Shown piece by piece: positions 7,752 to 18,400 of a stretch of DNA of 64,000 bases (within the stretch, counting starts at the first letter, position 1; each line of letters opens with the position of its first letter). The stretch is from Alteromonas sp. ASW11-130 (GTDB taxonomy: Bacteria > Pseudomonadota > Gammaproteobacteria > Enterobacterales > Alteromonadaceae): contig NZ_JAPFRE010000016.1 of NCBI RefSeq assembly GCF_026183735.1, positions 224,697 through 288,696 of the forward strand, written 5' to 3'. The position numbers and the translations under genes are program-made. Under the pieces are notes generated by a model that saw nothing but the letters and a program-made list of their open reading frames with translations, was not told the DNA's origin and made no database searches.

Positions 7752-10274
7752 ATGAATATGGTGTTAAATTTAGCTTGGCGCTTGTTTAAACACGAGGCGC
7801 GGCGAGGCGAGTTAACTATTATTTTGCTTGCCATCGTGTTATCAGTCAGCGCTGTTTTATCCCTCTCCCTATTTAGCGAACGTTTGCAAAGTGCGCTTAC
7901 CGATAAGTCAGCGGAATTTTTGGCTGCGGACGCGCAAATTCGCTCTAGCGACCCCATTCCCGAGGAATGGTTTGCACGCGCATTAGCCGAAGATTTGAAA
8001 ATCTCGCGAAAGTTACGAGCCCGTTCGATGGTGTTTGGTGGCGAGAATATGTCTTTGATAGATTTAAGAGCGGTAAGCGATAACTATCCGCTAAAGGGCA
8101 CTATAACTGTCAGTGATCAGCCATTTGGAGTAGAAAAAGATACGCAGAGAGTACCTCCGCAGGGCCACGCTTGGCTGGATTCACGTTTATTTCAACTATT
8201 GGGAATCAAGCTTGGCGATGTAGTTGAAATTGGTGACGCTCAATTCATCGTAGATAAAGTATTGGGAGGGATCCCCGACGCAGGTTTTAATGTGTTTGCG
8301 ACCGATCCCTTGTTGCTAGTGAACATAGCTGACGTTCCTGCAATGAAAATAACGGGACCAGGCAGTCGCGTTGGGTACCGCGGTTACTTTACTGGCGAGA
8401 CAAGCGCGATCAATAGCTTTTATGATTGGTTGCAACCGCAATTAAATGACGATGTACATGGCTGGAGCACAATCAAAGATGATGAGTCGCCAGTAGGGCG
8501 CTCAGTGGCCACCGCGGAACGGTATTTCTTACTCGCCAGCCTGTTAGCTATTGTTCTTGCCGCAGTGTCGATCGCCGTGGCAGCCCAGCGTTATAGTCAA
8601 CGACATTTTGATCCTGTCGCTATCATGAAAACATTAGGCGCTACACAAAATATGATCAGACGGGTGTATACCCTGCAAATTTGCTTTATTACTGTGGTAG
8701 GTATTGCGGTAGGTATTGCTTTTGGCATCGCGATACAACAATTGGTGGTGATGCTGCTGGCCGACAAAGTAGAAGTCTCCCTTACGGTTTGGCATTGGCG
8801 GCCTTTATTGATTGCTGTGTTTACAGGAGCTGTGTGCGCCATTTTATTTTCTTTGTATCCCCTAATGCGCCTGTTTTCTGTGCCACCGTTACGCGTATTA
8901 CGGCGCGATATGGACTCTGGATTAAGCTCACGTACATTGCAGTTTGGTGCTGCAGGAGGCGCTGTTTTCCTGCTAATGTGGATTTACAGTCAGGATCTAA
9001 AAATTAGTGCGATCTTATTTATCTCGGGCATTGTGCTGGTTTTAAGTTTACTGGTCGTCACCTTCGGATTGATATGGTTAGGCCGCAAACTAGGTGTCGG
9101 GCGAATAGGCCCGTGGCAGTTGGCATGGGCGCGTATCCGACGCAGAGCGATGGATAACAGCGTTCAGCTTATAAGTTTTTCTATAACTATTATGCTGTTG
9201 TTGGTGGTGCTAGTGATGCGCAATGATATGGTAGCGCAGTGGCGGGCGCAACTACCCGAAGGCACGCCAAACTATTTTATGTCGAACATTACTACCCAGC
9301 AAAAGGATAATTTAGAGCAACATTTCGCTGATAAGGAGGTAAACGTAGAGTCGTTTTACCCTGTTGTTCGAGGAAGATTTGTAGCGGTAAATGATGAGCA
9401 AGTTAATACCCGTGTGAGTAAAGAAGACGAACAACCCTCGGAGGGCAGAGACGGCTTAGGTCGAGAAGCCAATCTCACCTGGAGCAATAAGCTACAAAAT
9501 GGAAATGAAGTCAGTGAAGGCGTATGGCACGGTTCCAATTCTATGCAGGCTGTCGATGGGATTTATCCCGTTTCAGTAGAATCTGAAATCGCCAAAAGGT
9601 TGGATATTGAGATGGGTGACATACTCACGTTCAATATCGGCAGTGAGATCGTTAAAAGTCGTGTTACCAGTCTTCGCGAAGTAAATTGGCAAACTATGCA
9701 ACCTAACTTCTTTTTTATTCTGCATCCGAAGGCAATGGCTGCTTTCGAACCCACATACATAACCAGCTTCTTCTTAGAAGCGGATCGGAAAGCGGATATT
9801 ACTGGTTTGATGCACCCATTTCCGTCAGTCACCCTATTTGATGTGGACGCCAGTATCAATCAACTAAGGGATATCGTCGATCAAGTCTCTGTCGCCGTAG
9901 AGTTTATTCTGATTTTAGTGTTAGCCGCAGGCTCGCTGGTACTGATCGCGCAAGTGCAGGCTAGTATGGACGAACGCCAACAGGAACTGGCCATACTTCG
10001 AACGTTGGGTGCCAAAGGCAGGCTTATACGATTAAGCGTCATTTATGAATTTGTAATCATTGGTTTGGTTGCAGGTTTCATGGCTGCATTGGCAAACGAG
10101 TTAAGTCTTTATATGCTACAAACCCAGGTTTTTCAGATGGACGCTCGGATTCATCTTGAGTATTGGCTACTCGCACCTATCGCAGGGGCATTAGTGGTAG
10201 GAATATTAGGCGCGGTAGGCTGTTGGCGATTATTAACTCTCAATACTACAACGTTATTGCGACGGATGGTGTAA
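7752..10274 (+). CDS. ybbP: YbbP, ABC transporter permease with two FtsX domains
   Basis: 840 residues. Its ATG follows the ybbA stop with no gap. It has an N-terminal membrane segment (about 22-45), a periplasmic region, a first FtsX-like core (about 255-375, with KTLGAT and R-rich cytoplasmic loop), a central pair of helices (about 395-445), a second periplasmic domain, and a second FtsX core near the C-terminus (about 710-835, with AILRTLGAKGRLI). This duplicated MacB/LolC-type topology and the neighbouring ATPase identify YbbP; E. coli YbbP is about 804 residues. An intrinsic terminator lies 100 bases after the stop. Confidence 0.92.
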   Translation: MNMVLNLAWRLFKHEARRGELTIILLAIVLSVSAVLSLSLFSERLQSALTDKSAEFLAADAQIRSSDPIPEEWFARALAEDLKISRKLRARSMVFGGENMSLIDLRAVSDNYPLKGTITVSDQPFGVEKDTQRVPPQGHAWLDSRLFQLLGIKLGDVVEIGDAQFIVDKVLGGIPDAGFNVFATDPLLLVNIADVPAMKITGPGSRVGYRGYFTGETSAINSFYDWLQPQLNDDVHGWSTIKDDESPVGRSVATAERYFLLASLLAIVLAAVSIAVAAQRYSQRHFDPVAIMKTLGATQNMIRRVYTLQICFITVVGIAVGIAFGIAIQQLVVMLLADKVEVSLTVWHWRPLLIAVFTGAVCAILFSLYPLMRLFSVPPLRVLRRDMDSGLSSRTLQFGAAGGAVFLLMWIYSQDLKISAILFISGIVLVLSLLVVTFGLIWLGRKLGVGRIGPWQLAWARIRRRAMDNSVQLISFSITIMLLLVVLVMRNDMVAQWRAQLPEGTPNYFMSNITTQQKDNLEQHFADKEVNVESFYPVVRGRFVAVNDEQVNTRVSKEDEQPSEGRDGLGREANLTWSNKLQNGNEVSEGVWHGSNSMQAVDGIYPVSVESEIAKRLDIEMGDILTFNIGSEIVKSRVTSLREVNWQTMQPNFFFILHPKAMAAFEPTYITSFFLEADRKADITGLMHPFPSVTLFDVDASINQLRDIVDQVSVAVEFILILVLAAGSLVLIAQVQASMDERQQELAILRTLGAKGRLIRLSVIYEFVIIGLVAGFMAALANELSLYMLQTQVFQMDARIHLEYWLLAPIAGALVVGILGAVGCWRLLTLNTTTLLRRMV

Positions 10275-10372
10275 CCCCTGGTTAGTTATTGGTAATTATA
10301 GTGCAGGCGTAAAGCTGAACTCCGCTCACATTAGTGAGGTGAGTGCTCGGTTGACCACCTTTTTTAAACAAC

Positions 10373-10406
10373 AAAATCCGGTATCAGGTAACGGGTATCG
10401 GATTTT
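10373..10406 (+). terminator. probable intrinsic terminator of ybbA-ybbP
   Basis: A 13-bp stem (AAAATCCGGTATC with GGTATCGGATTTT, two G-U pairs) around an 8-base loop, ending in TTTTCTAT. It is 98 bases past the ybbP stop. Confidence 0.7.
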
Positions 10407-11419
10407 CTATAAACCTTGTGAAGGCGTTTGGCCCTTCCGCATTTTACGTTTTTTTGAGACCTTAATATCCCTGACTTCTTGTTTAATCTTCTCCCGCCCG
10501 CGTGAATACTGGGGGCGTTTACTGAACCTTGTGTCTTTACGAGACCTGCAAGAAAGTCGCAGTTTTAAACGATGTAGTGGTTAATTATCAATACATAAAT
10601 ATATCGTCAGAAAAAGCCATTGATCAGCCTAGTGCGCTTTGCTCGGTAAAGGGGAGGTGGGGTTACCGTTCATAAAGTTTTGCGGGCAAGGGTAAAGCAA
10701 ACTTCAGATTTTTTCGTATGAAATAGGCAAGGGTGGAAATTTTTTGCTAGTCAATGGCGTGTGTTGGCCGATTGCGTAACCATTTGATAACTATCGCTAA
10801 TTTAGTGAAGTCTAATCAGTTTTAGTAAAATTGTTTTCAATAAGTTTGTGGCTTATTCTATGCGACTAGCTAGTCAACTGCGTAAAATAATAAGGTTATC
10901 GGAAACGATTCATGTTGATGACTCTGAACGATCAGGGGATAGACGCTACTCAAGAGCACACACTAGATTCTACACGCTACATTCTCGTTTCGGAATCGGC
11001 ATTTGATTCGTCTTAAGCTGGTTTATTTTCGCTTAACTTTGCTTCGCTACACCTTGCTAAAGTAGACTGGTTAAAATTTCGAACACGTTGGAGCAGAATA
11101 AGTACCTATCATCGTGAAAAACCATTGCAGAGGAAGTTATTCACGTTTTTAATGCGATTCAAGAATAAATACGCCTAACCCGCATGCCTCAGCCACGAAC
11201 ACACGTATTAACGCGTGCAATGAAGCAGCCAAGCCCTTTATTAAAATAATCAATGAAAACCTATCACATAGTGTCGACGACTGTAGACCCTATTCGAGGT
11301 GGGGTGAATGGGGTAGGTAAGGTACGGTGCAGTGGTTTGAAAGAAGGTAAACCCATCGTCTATTGAAGCAAACCCAATACATAAAACTAAAATAAAAAGA
11401 ACTTTCCACCTAAAAGAAC
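10407..11419. other. about 1 kb without a recognised gene
   Basis: No open frame here has both a ribosome binding site and family resemblance. The frame at 10339-10584 crosses the terminator hairpin and looks random. No tRNA or cloverleaf was seen. It may hold a decayed gene or an unannotated small RNA; nothing in the sequence decides this. Confidence 0.5.
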
Positions 11420-11448
11420 AACGCCAGTCAGTGTAACTGACTGGCGTT
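11420..11448 (-). terminator. intrinsic terminator of csbD
   Basis: A perfect 12-bp stem AACGCCAGTCAG / CTGACTGGCGTT with loop TGTAA, followed on the minus strand by GTTCTTTT. It lies 43 bases past the csbD stop. Confidence 0.85.
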
Positions 11449-11491
11449 AGGCGTTAAGCCACTCTTTTACTTCTATTCACAGCATAGGATT

Positions 11492-11686
11492 TTAGTGGGC
11501 AAAGTAATCATCTACTTCACGTTCAGCCTCGTCTTTGCTTTTACCATAGTGTTGCTGGAGCTTGCCTACGAGTTCAGTGCGCTTGCCATCGATGCGATCG
11601 AGGTCGTCGTTGGTCAATTTACCCCACTGTTGCTGAACTTTACCTTTCATTTCATTCCAATTACCTTCAATACGATCATTATTCAT
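11492..11686 (-). CDS. csbD: CsbD-family stress-response protein
   Basis: A 64-residue, highly hydrophilic helical protein. It begins MNNDRIEGNWNEMKGK and contains a second GKRTELVGKLQQHYG repeat, the two-helix pattern of the CsbD/YjbJ family, whose members are abundant general-stress proteins of unknown biochemical role. AAGGAGA sits seven bases before the ATG on the minus strand, indicating strong translation. It has its own terminator and is probably monocistronic. Confidence 0.93.
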   Translation of the reverse strand: MNNDRIEGNWNEMKGKVQQQWGKLTNDDLDRIDGKRTELVGKLQQHYGKSKDEAEREVDDYFAH

Positions 11687-11885
11687 AATCTATCTCCTTG
11701 TAGATAGCAGTAAAAAAACCATTTTGGAAATGGTGCTAACGATTTTGCAAAGCGCATACCAAGCTGAAAGTTGTCGATACATTAGCTATGTAAATGAAAA
11801 AGAAAGGATATTTAGTTATACCACCAAGGAGTTAGTTATCCTAGACGCCCCGCATCAAGTAATAATTTCATATCTATGTAAAGGG

Positions 11886-12782
11886 TTAGCCATATAGATT
11901 GTCTAATGCGCTATCGAGAGACTGATACTTAAACTCAAACCCTTGCGACAATAATCGGGAAGGTAATACCCGCTGACCGGTAAGTAGTAAGTCAGAGGTT
12001 TCGCCTAACATTGTTTTCAACACAAAAGCAGGAACGGTAAAAAGGTTAGGTCGGTGCAAGGTGTGCGCGAGTTGTTTGGAGAATTCCGCATTGCTCACGG
12101 GGTGGGGGGAGGTTAAATTATAGGGACCCTCACAGTTTTCATTTGTCAGCAAATATAAAATAGCGGCTACTTCGTCATCAATATGTATCCATGACATTAT
12201 TTGTTCACCGTCTCCTAATTTGCCCCCCATTCCCAGTTTAAATGGCAGCGCCATTTTTCCTAATGCACCTTCTCCCTTGGCAAGGACAATACCTGTGCGA
12301 ATAGTACAAACCCGCGTAATTTTGCTTTTTGCTTGTTCAGCGATGGCTTCCCATTCATTACAAACAGTATGAGTGAACTCTTCATGTACCTGATGTTGTT
12401 CTTCAGTGACCGTATGCTTTCCCTGTCGCCCGTAGTAGCCAACGGCCGATCCCGATATAAATACTTCCGGGGGGGAACTCGCCCGTTTGATTTTATCCAC
12501 TAATTTTTGCGTCAGTTGCCATCGGCTTTTACAAATTTTGTTTTTTTGACGCTCCGTCCAGCGCTTATCTGCTATAGGTTCTCCAGCAAGGTTAATAATC
12601 GCATCAAATTTCGAGAAATCGGTTAATTCTTCAAGCGATTGCACAAACGAAATATTTTGTTTAAGTATCGTCGAAGCACGCTCAATATTCCTGGTGAGTA
12701 CCGTGATATCGTGTTTACCAACTAAGGCTTTGATTAAATGTCTACCGATTAACCCTGTACCACCCGTAATAAGGATGTGCAT
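11886..12782 (-). CDS. yfcH: TIGR01777-family NAD(P)-dependent epimerase (YfcH)
   Basis: 298 residues with an atypical SDR fold. The N-terminal dinucleotide-binding loop is TGGTGLIG; INLAGEPIADKRW, SGSAVGYYG and MSWIHIDDEV are hallmarks of the YfcH/SDR39U1 branch, and the C-terminal part contains the DUF1731-like LLTGQRVLPSRL. The biochemical role is unsettled in bacteria. It lies nine bases downstream of folX on the same strand, the same pairing as folX-yfcH in E. coli, so it is probably co-transcribed with folX. Confidence 0.92.
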   Translation of the reverse strand: MHILITGGTGLIGRHLIKALVGKHDITVLTRNIERASTILKQNISFVQSLEELTDFSKFDAIINLAGEPIADKRWTERQKNKICKSRWQLTQKLVDKIKRASSPPEVFISGSAVGYYGRQGKHTVTEEQHQVHEEFTHTVCNEWEAIAEQAKSKITRVCTIRTGIVLAKGEGALGKMALPFKLGMGGKLGDGEQIMSWIHIDDEVAAILYLLTNENCEGPYNLTSPHPVSNAEFSKQLAHTLHRPNLFTVPAFVLKTMLGETSDLLLTGQRVLPSRLLSQGFEFKYQSLDSALDNLYG

Positions 12783-12791
12783 TAGTTTTCC

Positions 12792-13154
12792 TTACTTATT
12801 ACAAGATAATGTAAGTGACACTGAGTCAGAAAAACGCAGCGCATGCGGCTTATCTATTTCAATTTCTGCAAATGTCACCCAATGGTGCGAAGCGGCAATT
12901 TCCAGCACATCGGCAGTAAGTTTTTCCAATAACGCAAAACGGTTATCTTCTACCAACTTTATTATTGCTTTAGTCACCGTTTTATAGTTTAGCGCATCTT
13001 GCATATTATCGCTGTCAGTTGCGCGTTTTGCGTCGTAAACGATTTTTGCATTAACGACTACATCCTGCTTATTAGCAATTTCATCTTCATTGATGCCGAT
13101 GTAGGTTCTTAGACGCAGGTTTTTTATTTTTATCGTAGCCTCATTCAACGTCAT
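12792..13154 (-). CDS. folX: dihydroneopterin triphosphate 2'-epimerase FolX
   Basis: 120 residues, a FolB/FolX-type tunnel-fold enzyme that epimerises dihydroneopterin triphosphate at C2' in pterin metabolism. The segment [18 protein letters not shown] and [46 protein letters not shown] follow E. coli FolX closely, including the C-terminal KPHALR that separates FolX from FolB. It is the first gene of the folX-yfcH pair. Confidence 0.94.
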   Translation of the reverse strand: MTLNEATIKIKNLRLRTYIGINEDEIANKQDVVVNAKIVYDAKRATDSDNMQDALNYKTVTKAIIKLVEDNRFALLEKLTADVLEIAASHHWVTFAEIEIDKPHALRFSDSVSLTLSCNK

Positions 13155-13241
13155 TGTTTTCTCTTATAAATTGTAGTTACTCGCGACTCGCGGTAAATTA
13201 AGAAACGAATTTTAGGATAGCAAAAAAACAAATCAAACAAT

Positions 13242-14282
13242 ATGGAACTTCGATCCCCCACAGCAAAAGTACTCATTGTCCTCGCAGCTCTTGTAATCGT
13301 ATTGGCTGGCATTAAAGCTGCCAGTGCTATTATGGTGCCCTTTTTTCTTTCTGGCTTTATTGCTATCGCATGTAGCCCCCTCATCAACTGGGCTTCCAGA
13401 CGTAAAATTCCTAAGTGGGTATCAGTGACACTCGTGATCCTGATAATCGTCTTCATCGGTTTTTTATTGGCAGGGCTAGTAGGACAATCGTTAACTGATT
13501 TTAAACAAAATTTGCCGTCATATAAGCTAAAGTTGGGTGACGAATTTTCCTGGATTGCTGAGCGTTTGGCGACATTTAATATTCATATCGATAGAAATTT
13601 AATCGCTTCCTATCTGGATCCTGGCATGGCGATGTCGGTCGCCACTAATTTTATTAGTGGAATGGGAGGTGTATTATCGAATCTGCTGCTAATTCTGCTC
13701 ACCGTTATCTTTATGCTATTTGAGTCAGACAGCATCCCTAAGCGTTTGCATACTGCATTGGCTGACCCCGATATGAAGATGAAACATGTGGACCGTTTTA
13801 TCCAATCTGTAAACAGTTATTTGGCTATCAAGACGGTAGTGAGTGTAGCCACAGGAATTTTTATTGGGGTATGGCTGTACGTGATGGATATCGACCACTT
13901 CCTGCTATGGGCTGTATTAGCCTTCATGCTGAACTATATTCCTAATATCGGTTCAATAATTGCGGCAATACCCGCTGTGATAATTGGTTTTGTACAATAT
14001 GGTGTGGCTTCCGCCGGTTTGGTCGCGTTGGGATTTGTGCTGGTCAATACCATTATGGGGAACATGGTCGAACCCAGATTATTGGGAAGAGGCATGGGGT
14101 TATCTACTTTGGTAGTATTTTTGTCGTTAATTTTTTGGGGATGGCTGCTCGGTAGCGTCGGTATGCTACTTTCTGTTCCGTTAACAATGATCGTTAAAAT
14201 TGCGCTTGAATCTCGAGAAGAAAGTCGCTGGCTGGCAGTACTACTTTCCAGCGAAGGCGAAAAGACAAAGCCTATGATATAG
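13242..14282 (+). CDS. AI-2E family transporter (TqsA/PerM-type permease)
   Basis: 346 residues with about eight hydrophobic segments: two near the N-terminus (13-55), one at 65-85, then after a soluble loop (about 90-145) a cluster from 150 to 325. FVNTIMGNMVEPRLLGRGMGLSTLVVFLSLIFWGWLLG-type sequence near the C-terminus is the family signature. Members include TqsA, linked to autoinducer-2 export, and Na+/H+ antiporter-like proteins, so the substrate is not certain. Divergent from folX; no strong Shine-Dalgarno at the ATG. Confidence 0.88.
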   Translation: MELRSPTAKVLIVLAALVIVLAGIKAASAIMVPFFLSGFIAIACSPLINWASRRKIPKWVSVTLVILIIVFIGFLLAGLVGQSLTDFKQNLPSYKLKLGDEFSWIAERLATFNIHIDRNLIASYLDPGMAMSVATNFISGMGGVLSNLLLILLTVIFMLFESDSIPKRLHTALADPDMKMKHVDRFIQSVNSYLAIKTVVSVATGIFIGVWLYVMDIDHFLLWAVLAFMLNYIPNIGSIIAAIPAVIIGFVQYGVASAGLVALGFVLVNTIMGNMVEPRLLGRGMGLSTLVVFLSLIFWGWLLGSVGMLLSVPLTMIVKIALESREESRWLAVLLSSEGEKTKPMI

Positions 14283-14543
14283 AGGAATCACCGCCGGCTA
14301 GGGTATATATTTACAGTGCTGGAAAGCTTTCAATGTTTGGCAATCCGCTCCAGTACGGCCAAGGGGCGCCATATTTTAAAGCATGAGCGCAATTTAGCAG
14401 TAAATAAAAAAACGGTGCCAGAAAGGAGAAACTAGAAGGCATTTACACATTGTTAGATTCAATTAAAAGGTGCATGCATTTCTTTACCGCTGCCGCCTCG
14501 ACAGCATACATTCCTCGTTCTCGGTGCGGTAGAAGACGGGGTG

Positions 14544-15248
14544 TCAATGACTTCGTTTCACCCTGACAAATATATGGGGAATGCTCCAACATAATAATGC
14601 CCAAGCGGTGCCTGCTGCCCATCCCGCCATCACATCTGTTGGATAATGTACGCCAAGATACACGCGGGTTAAACCAATGATAAAACTTAAGAATAACGCT
14701 GTGGCAATAAAATAAATCTTCTCAATGTTTCTTGGAACCGTTTGTGCCAAAAGTGCGCCGAGGGTCATAAATACAATTGATGAAGTCATCGCATGTCCGC
14801 TTGGAAAGCTGTAAGTCATTACGTCGACTAATGCAGAAACCTTTTCAGGACGGGCTCGTTCGAAAACTTCTTTCAAATAAAAGGTGAGTGTGCCCCCTAA
14901 GATAGTGGATAGGGTAACGAGCATAGCCATTCCGTATTTTTTAATTAGCAGCATATGGAAAACACATAAAATAACTATTAATGAGAGCACAGGAATGGAA
15001 CCTAAAGAGGTGATCTCCATCGCGGTTTGCTCAACCCATTGTGGACCGATGGCGTTTTCCGGGGCGGCCGTACTTCTAAAAAATGTAAGTACTTTATTTT
15101 CTATCTCCAGATAGTCGCCTTCAGGTGCATCGTCTGCTAATTCAACAAATGTCCAGATAGCAAAACTGCACACAGCGGCTACTACTAACAAAGGCAAATC
15201 TAAAGAAGAAGGGAGTTTGTTTTTTAGTTTATTTACTATCACAGACAT
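14544..15248 (-). CDS. PAP2-superfamily membrane phosphatase
   Basis: 234 residues with several membrane helices and the three acid-phosphatase motifs in order: KEVFERARP, PSGHAMTS, and GLTRVYLGVHYPTDVMAG. The histidines in the second and third motifs are the catalytic pair. It probably dephosphorylates undecaprenyl pyrophosphate or phosphatidate-type lipids at the periplasmic face. ATG 15248 is used because AAGGAT precedes it; the codon before is TTG. Confidence 0.9.
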   Translation of the reverse strand: MSVIVNKLKNKLPSSLDLPLLVVAAVCSFAIWTFVELADDAPEGDYLEIENKVLTFFRSTAAPENAIGPQWVEQTAMEITSLGSIPVLSLIVILCVFHMLLIKKYGMAMLVTLSTILGGTLTFYLKEVFERARPEKVSALVDVMTYSFPSGHAMTSSIVFMTLGALLAQTVPRNIEKIYFIATALFLSFIIGLTRVYLGVHYPTDVMAGWAAGTAWALLCWSIPHIFVRVKRSH

Positions 15249-15458
15249 CAAATCCTTTTTTCAAGCTTTGATTTTTTTTACTATTATTCTGAGTAAGCAG
15301 ATTAGTGAATCCATTAATTCAAATTGCTCATTTACTGTGCATTTATTGCAGTGCGAAAATCAGATAACAGGAAGCAACGGATTTCATTAGACGCCACGCA
15401 CGCTACTTGATACCCTCGTTTAATCGAAAGCTGTGCATCAAAAACCAATGAATGTTAA

Positions 15459-18400
15459 ATGAGCAATAACAAAGAACAACGCTCCCCTCTCATAGTTGGG
15501 GTGGGGGCATCGGCTGGTGGCCTTGATGTATTAAAGCGTTTTTTTAATAAAGTGCCAGATGACGTTGATATCGCTTTTTTAGTGGTTCAACACCTTTCTC
15601 CAGATCACGAGAGCATGCTGGCCGATATATTAGCGCGCGAAACCTCATTTAAGTTTTGTCAGGCTAAAGATGGTCAAAAAATAGAATCTGGACAAGCCTA
15701 CATTATTCCTCCTAATAAGTTTATTGAGGTAAACGATTCCTGCATTAAAGTGGTAGAGCAGACCGAACATCGTGGCTGTAGGATGGCCATCGATCATTTA
15801 TTTCGTTCAATGGCTGACGTGTACCAGTCTAAAGCAGTAGGCTTGGTATTTTCGGGTGCAGGAAGTGATGGAACAGCAGGATTGAGAGCGCTAAAAGCTG
15901 CTGGTGGGCTTGCTGTAGTACAATCACCAGAAACAGCAGAATATCCTAGTATGCCAAAGTCTGCTATTAATGCAGGCGTTGTAGATGAAGTGTTACCGAT
16001 AGAACAAATTCCTGAACTTTTAATTGAGTTTGGATCGCACCCTTACCATCAGCTAACTAAAAATGCTGACTCTTCTCTAAGTGACCTGAACGAAATCAGA
16101 GCGTTATTCAAGGCACAGGAAAATTTTGACCTTACCCAATATAAAGATAGCACTGTAAAACGTCGTATCTTTCGTAGAATGAGTCTGACAGGTAAGAAGC
16201 AATCTCAACATTACATAAAGTTATTACGTGACAGTCAGAATGAACGCGATGCATTAATGCGGGATTTATTGATCAATGTTACGGATTTTTTTCGTGACCG
16301 TGAAGCATTTGAAATATTAGATAGTAAGGTATTAGCTAGTATTGTTGACGAAATAGATGACGGGGAGGACATAAGAGTCTGGGTCGCTGGATGTGCCAGT
16401 GGTGAGGAAGCGTATACCTTAGCGATATTGTTAACAGAACAAATAGAAAAGTCAGGTAAAGAGCTGGGTTTGCGTATATTTGCTACAGATATCGATCAGG
16501 AAGCGATACTTGTTGCGCGGCGGGGGAGCTATCCCAATAGCATAATATCTGAATTACCAGAGCCTTTTATCAATAGATACTTTGATGTTGCTAATGATGG
16601 ATATGCCACTATACGAAATAGTATACGTGATAAGATTTCATTTGCGCAGCAAAACGTTTATACGGACCCACCCTTTTCAAATTTACATTTAGTTAGTTGC
16701 CGCAATTTGTTGATATACCTTCAAAAGTCAGCGCAACAAAAAGTACTAAAATCATTTTTCTATGCGTTGGTTCCCGAGGGCTATTTGTTTTTAGGCAGCT
16801 CAGAGAGTGTTGGTGAAAAAAAAGATTTGTTTACAACACTGTCTTCAAAGTGGCGAATATACGGACGCAAAGAACGGAACGAAATTAAACATTACCCTTC
16901 GATGTTACCGACATTTTTCAATCATAAAAGTACCACCCCTAAATCGTCTAATAGACAACGGGCTAAGCAAAATAGTGAAGAAGAACGGGTATTGAAGACC
17001 TTACTGTTAGCCGTCAAGCCTTCCATAATTGTAGACGACCTCAACCGCGTAACGTATTTTCATGGAAACGTAAATAAGTTTCTTACCCTGCCTGACGGGC
17101 AGGCTGGATTAGAACTCTATTCAATGATTAATCCACAAATTCGTACGAGAATGCGAAGCGGGATATACAAGGCTAAGAAAACCGGCGAACGGGTCACCAT
17201 TACCTTGCCACAATCGTCTTCAACCCAAGAGCCTGACATAAATTATCGATGCACCATCACGCCCACCTCAAGTAGTAAAAAGGGCGATGGAAGCGTCATA
17301 GTAACCTTTGAGGAAATCCCTTCCAATGAGGACTTTGGTTCAGTTAGTCACCAAATTAACAATCATGATCACGATAGTATGATTGACGCAATGGAAAGAG
17401 AGCTTCGTGAGACCAAGGATGAATTACAAAGTACTGTTGAAGAGCTGGAAACCAGCACTGAAGAATTAAAAGCGGCCCATGAAGAAGCGTTGTCTACCAA
17501 TGAGGAATTACAATCTTCGAATGAAGAGTTAGAAGCTAGCACGGAAGAGTTAAGGTCCTTAAACGAGGAATTGACGACGGTAAACGCACAACTGAAAGAC
17601 AAAATAGATGAATTGTCGACCACCCACGACGACATCAAAAACTTTTTTGCGAGCACTAATTTAGCCACTATCTTTCTTTCTAGTGAAATGAAGATAAAGC
17701 GATATACACCGGCAGCAGAGAGGCTATTGAAAATTGGCTCTCAAGATATCGACCAGCCAATTAATGAACTTCACCGTGAATTGCTGGATGAAGACACGTT
17801 CGAAGAGGCACAGCGTGTTTTAGATAGCCTGGAGTCCAGTGAAAAGCAAATTCAAGCGGAAAAACAATGGTACGTAAGAAAAATACTCCCTTATCAAACA
17901 GAATCCAGGAAAGTGGTTGGGGTAGTTATTACCTTTATTGACGTCACTACACTAAAAGTTACGGCTAATAGATTAAAGGCCAGTAGTGAACAGCATGCTG
18001 TAATTGCTAAGTTGGGATTAAAAGCGCTAAGTAATGAAGATACGGCCAATCTGATGGACCAATTAGTCAGAGAAGTAACGCACACGCTCCAAGCTGATTT
18101 TTGTAAAGTGCTTGAGTATCAGCCAGAACAAGAGCGGTTGTTAGTTAAAGCGGGTATAGGTTGGAATAGCGGAATTGTGGGTAAAGCCACCGTATCAGCA
18201 GATAACACGTCTCAAGCGGGTTTTACTTTGAATACCCCCGAGCCCGTCGTTGTAACCGACCTTGCTTCGGAACAACGGTTCACTGGTCCTGAATTGCTCA
18301 TCGATCATAAAGTGGTGAGTGGTATCAGCTGTATCATTGAAAATAGCGATAAACCCTACGGTATTTTGGCCGTGCACACTACGGACAAACGATGCTTCAA

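Noticed and set aside
10339-10584. plus-strand 81-codon open frame after ybbP
   Set aside because: It runs through a terminator hairpin, has no ribosome site and its composition looks random.
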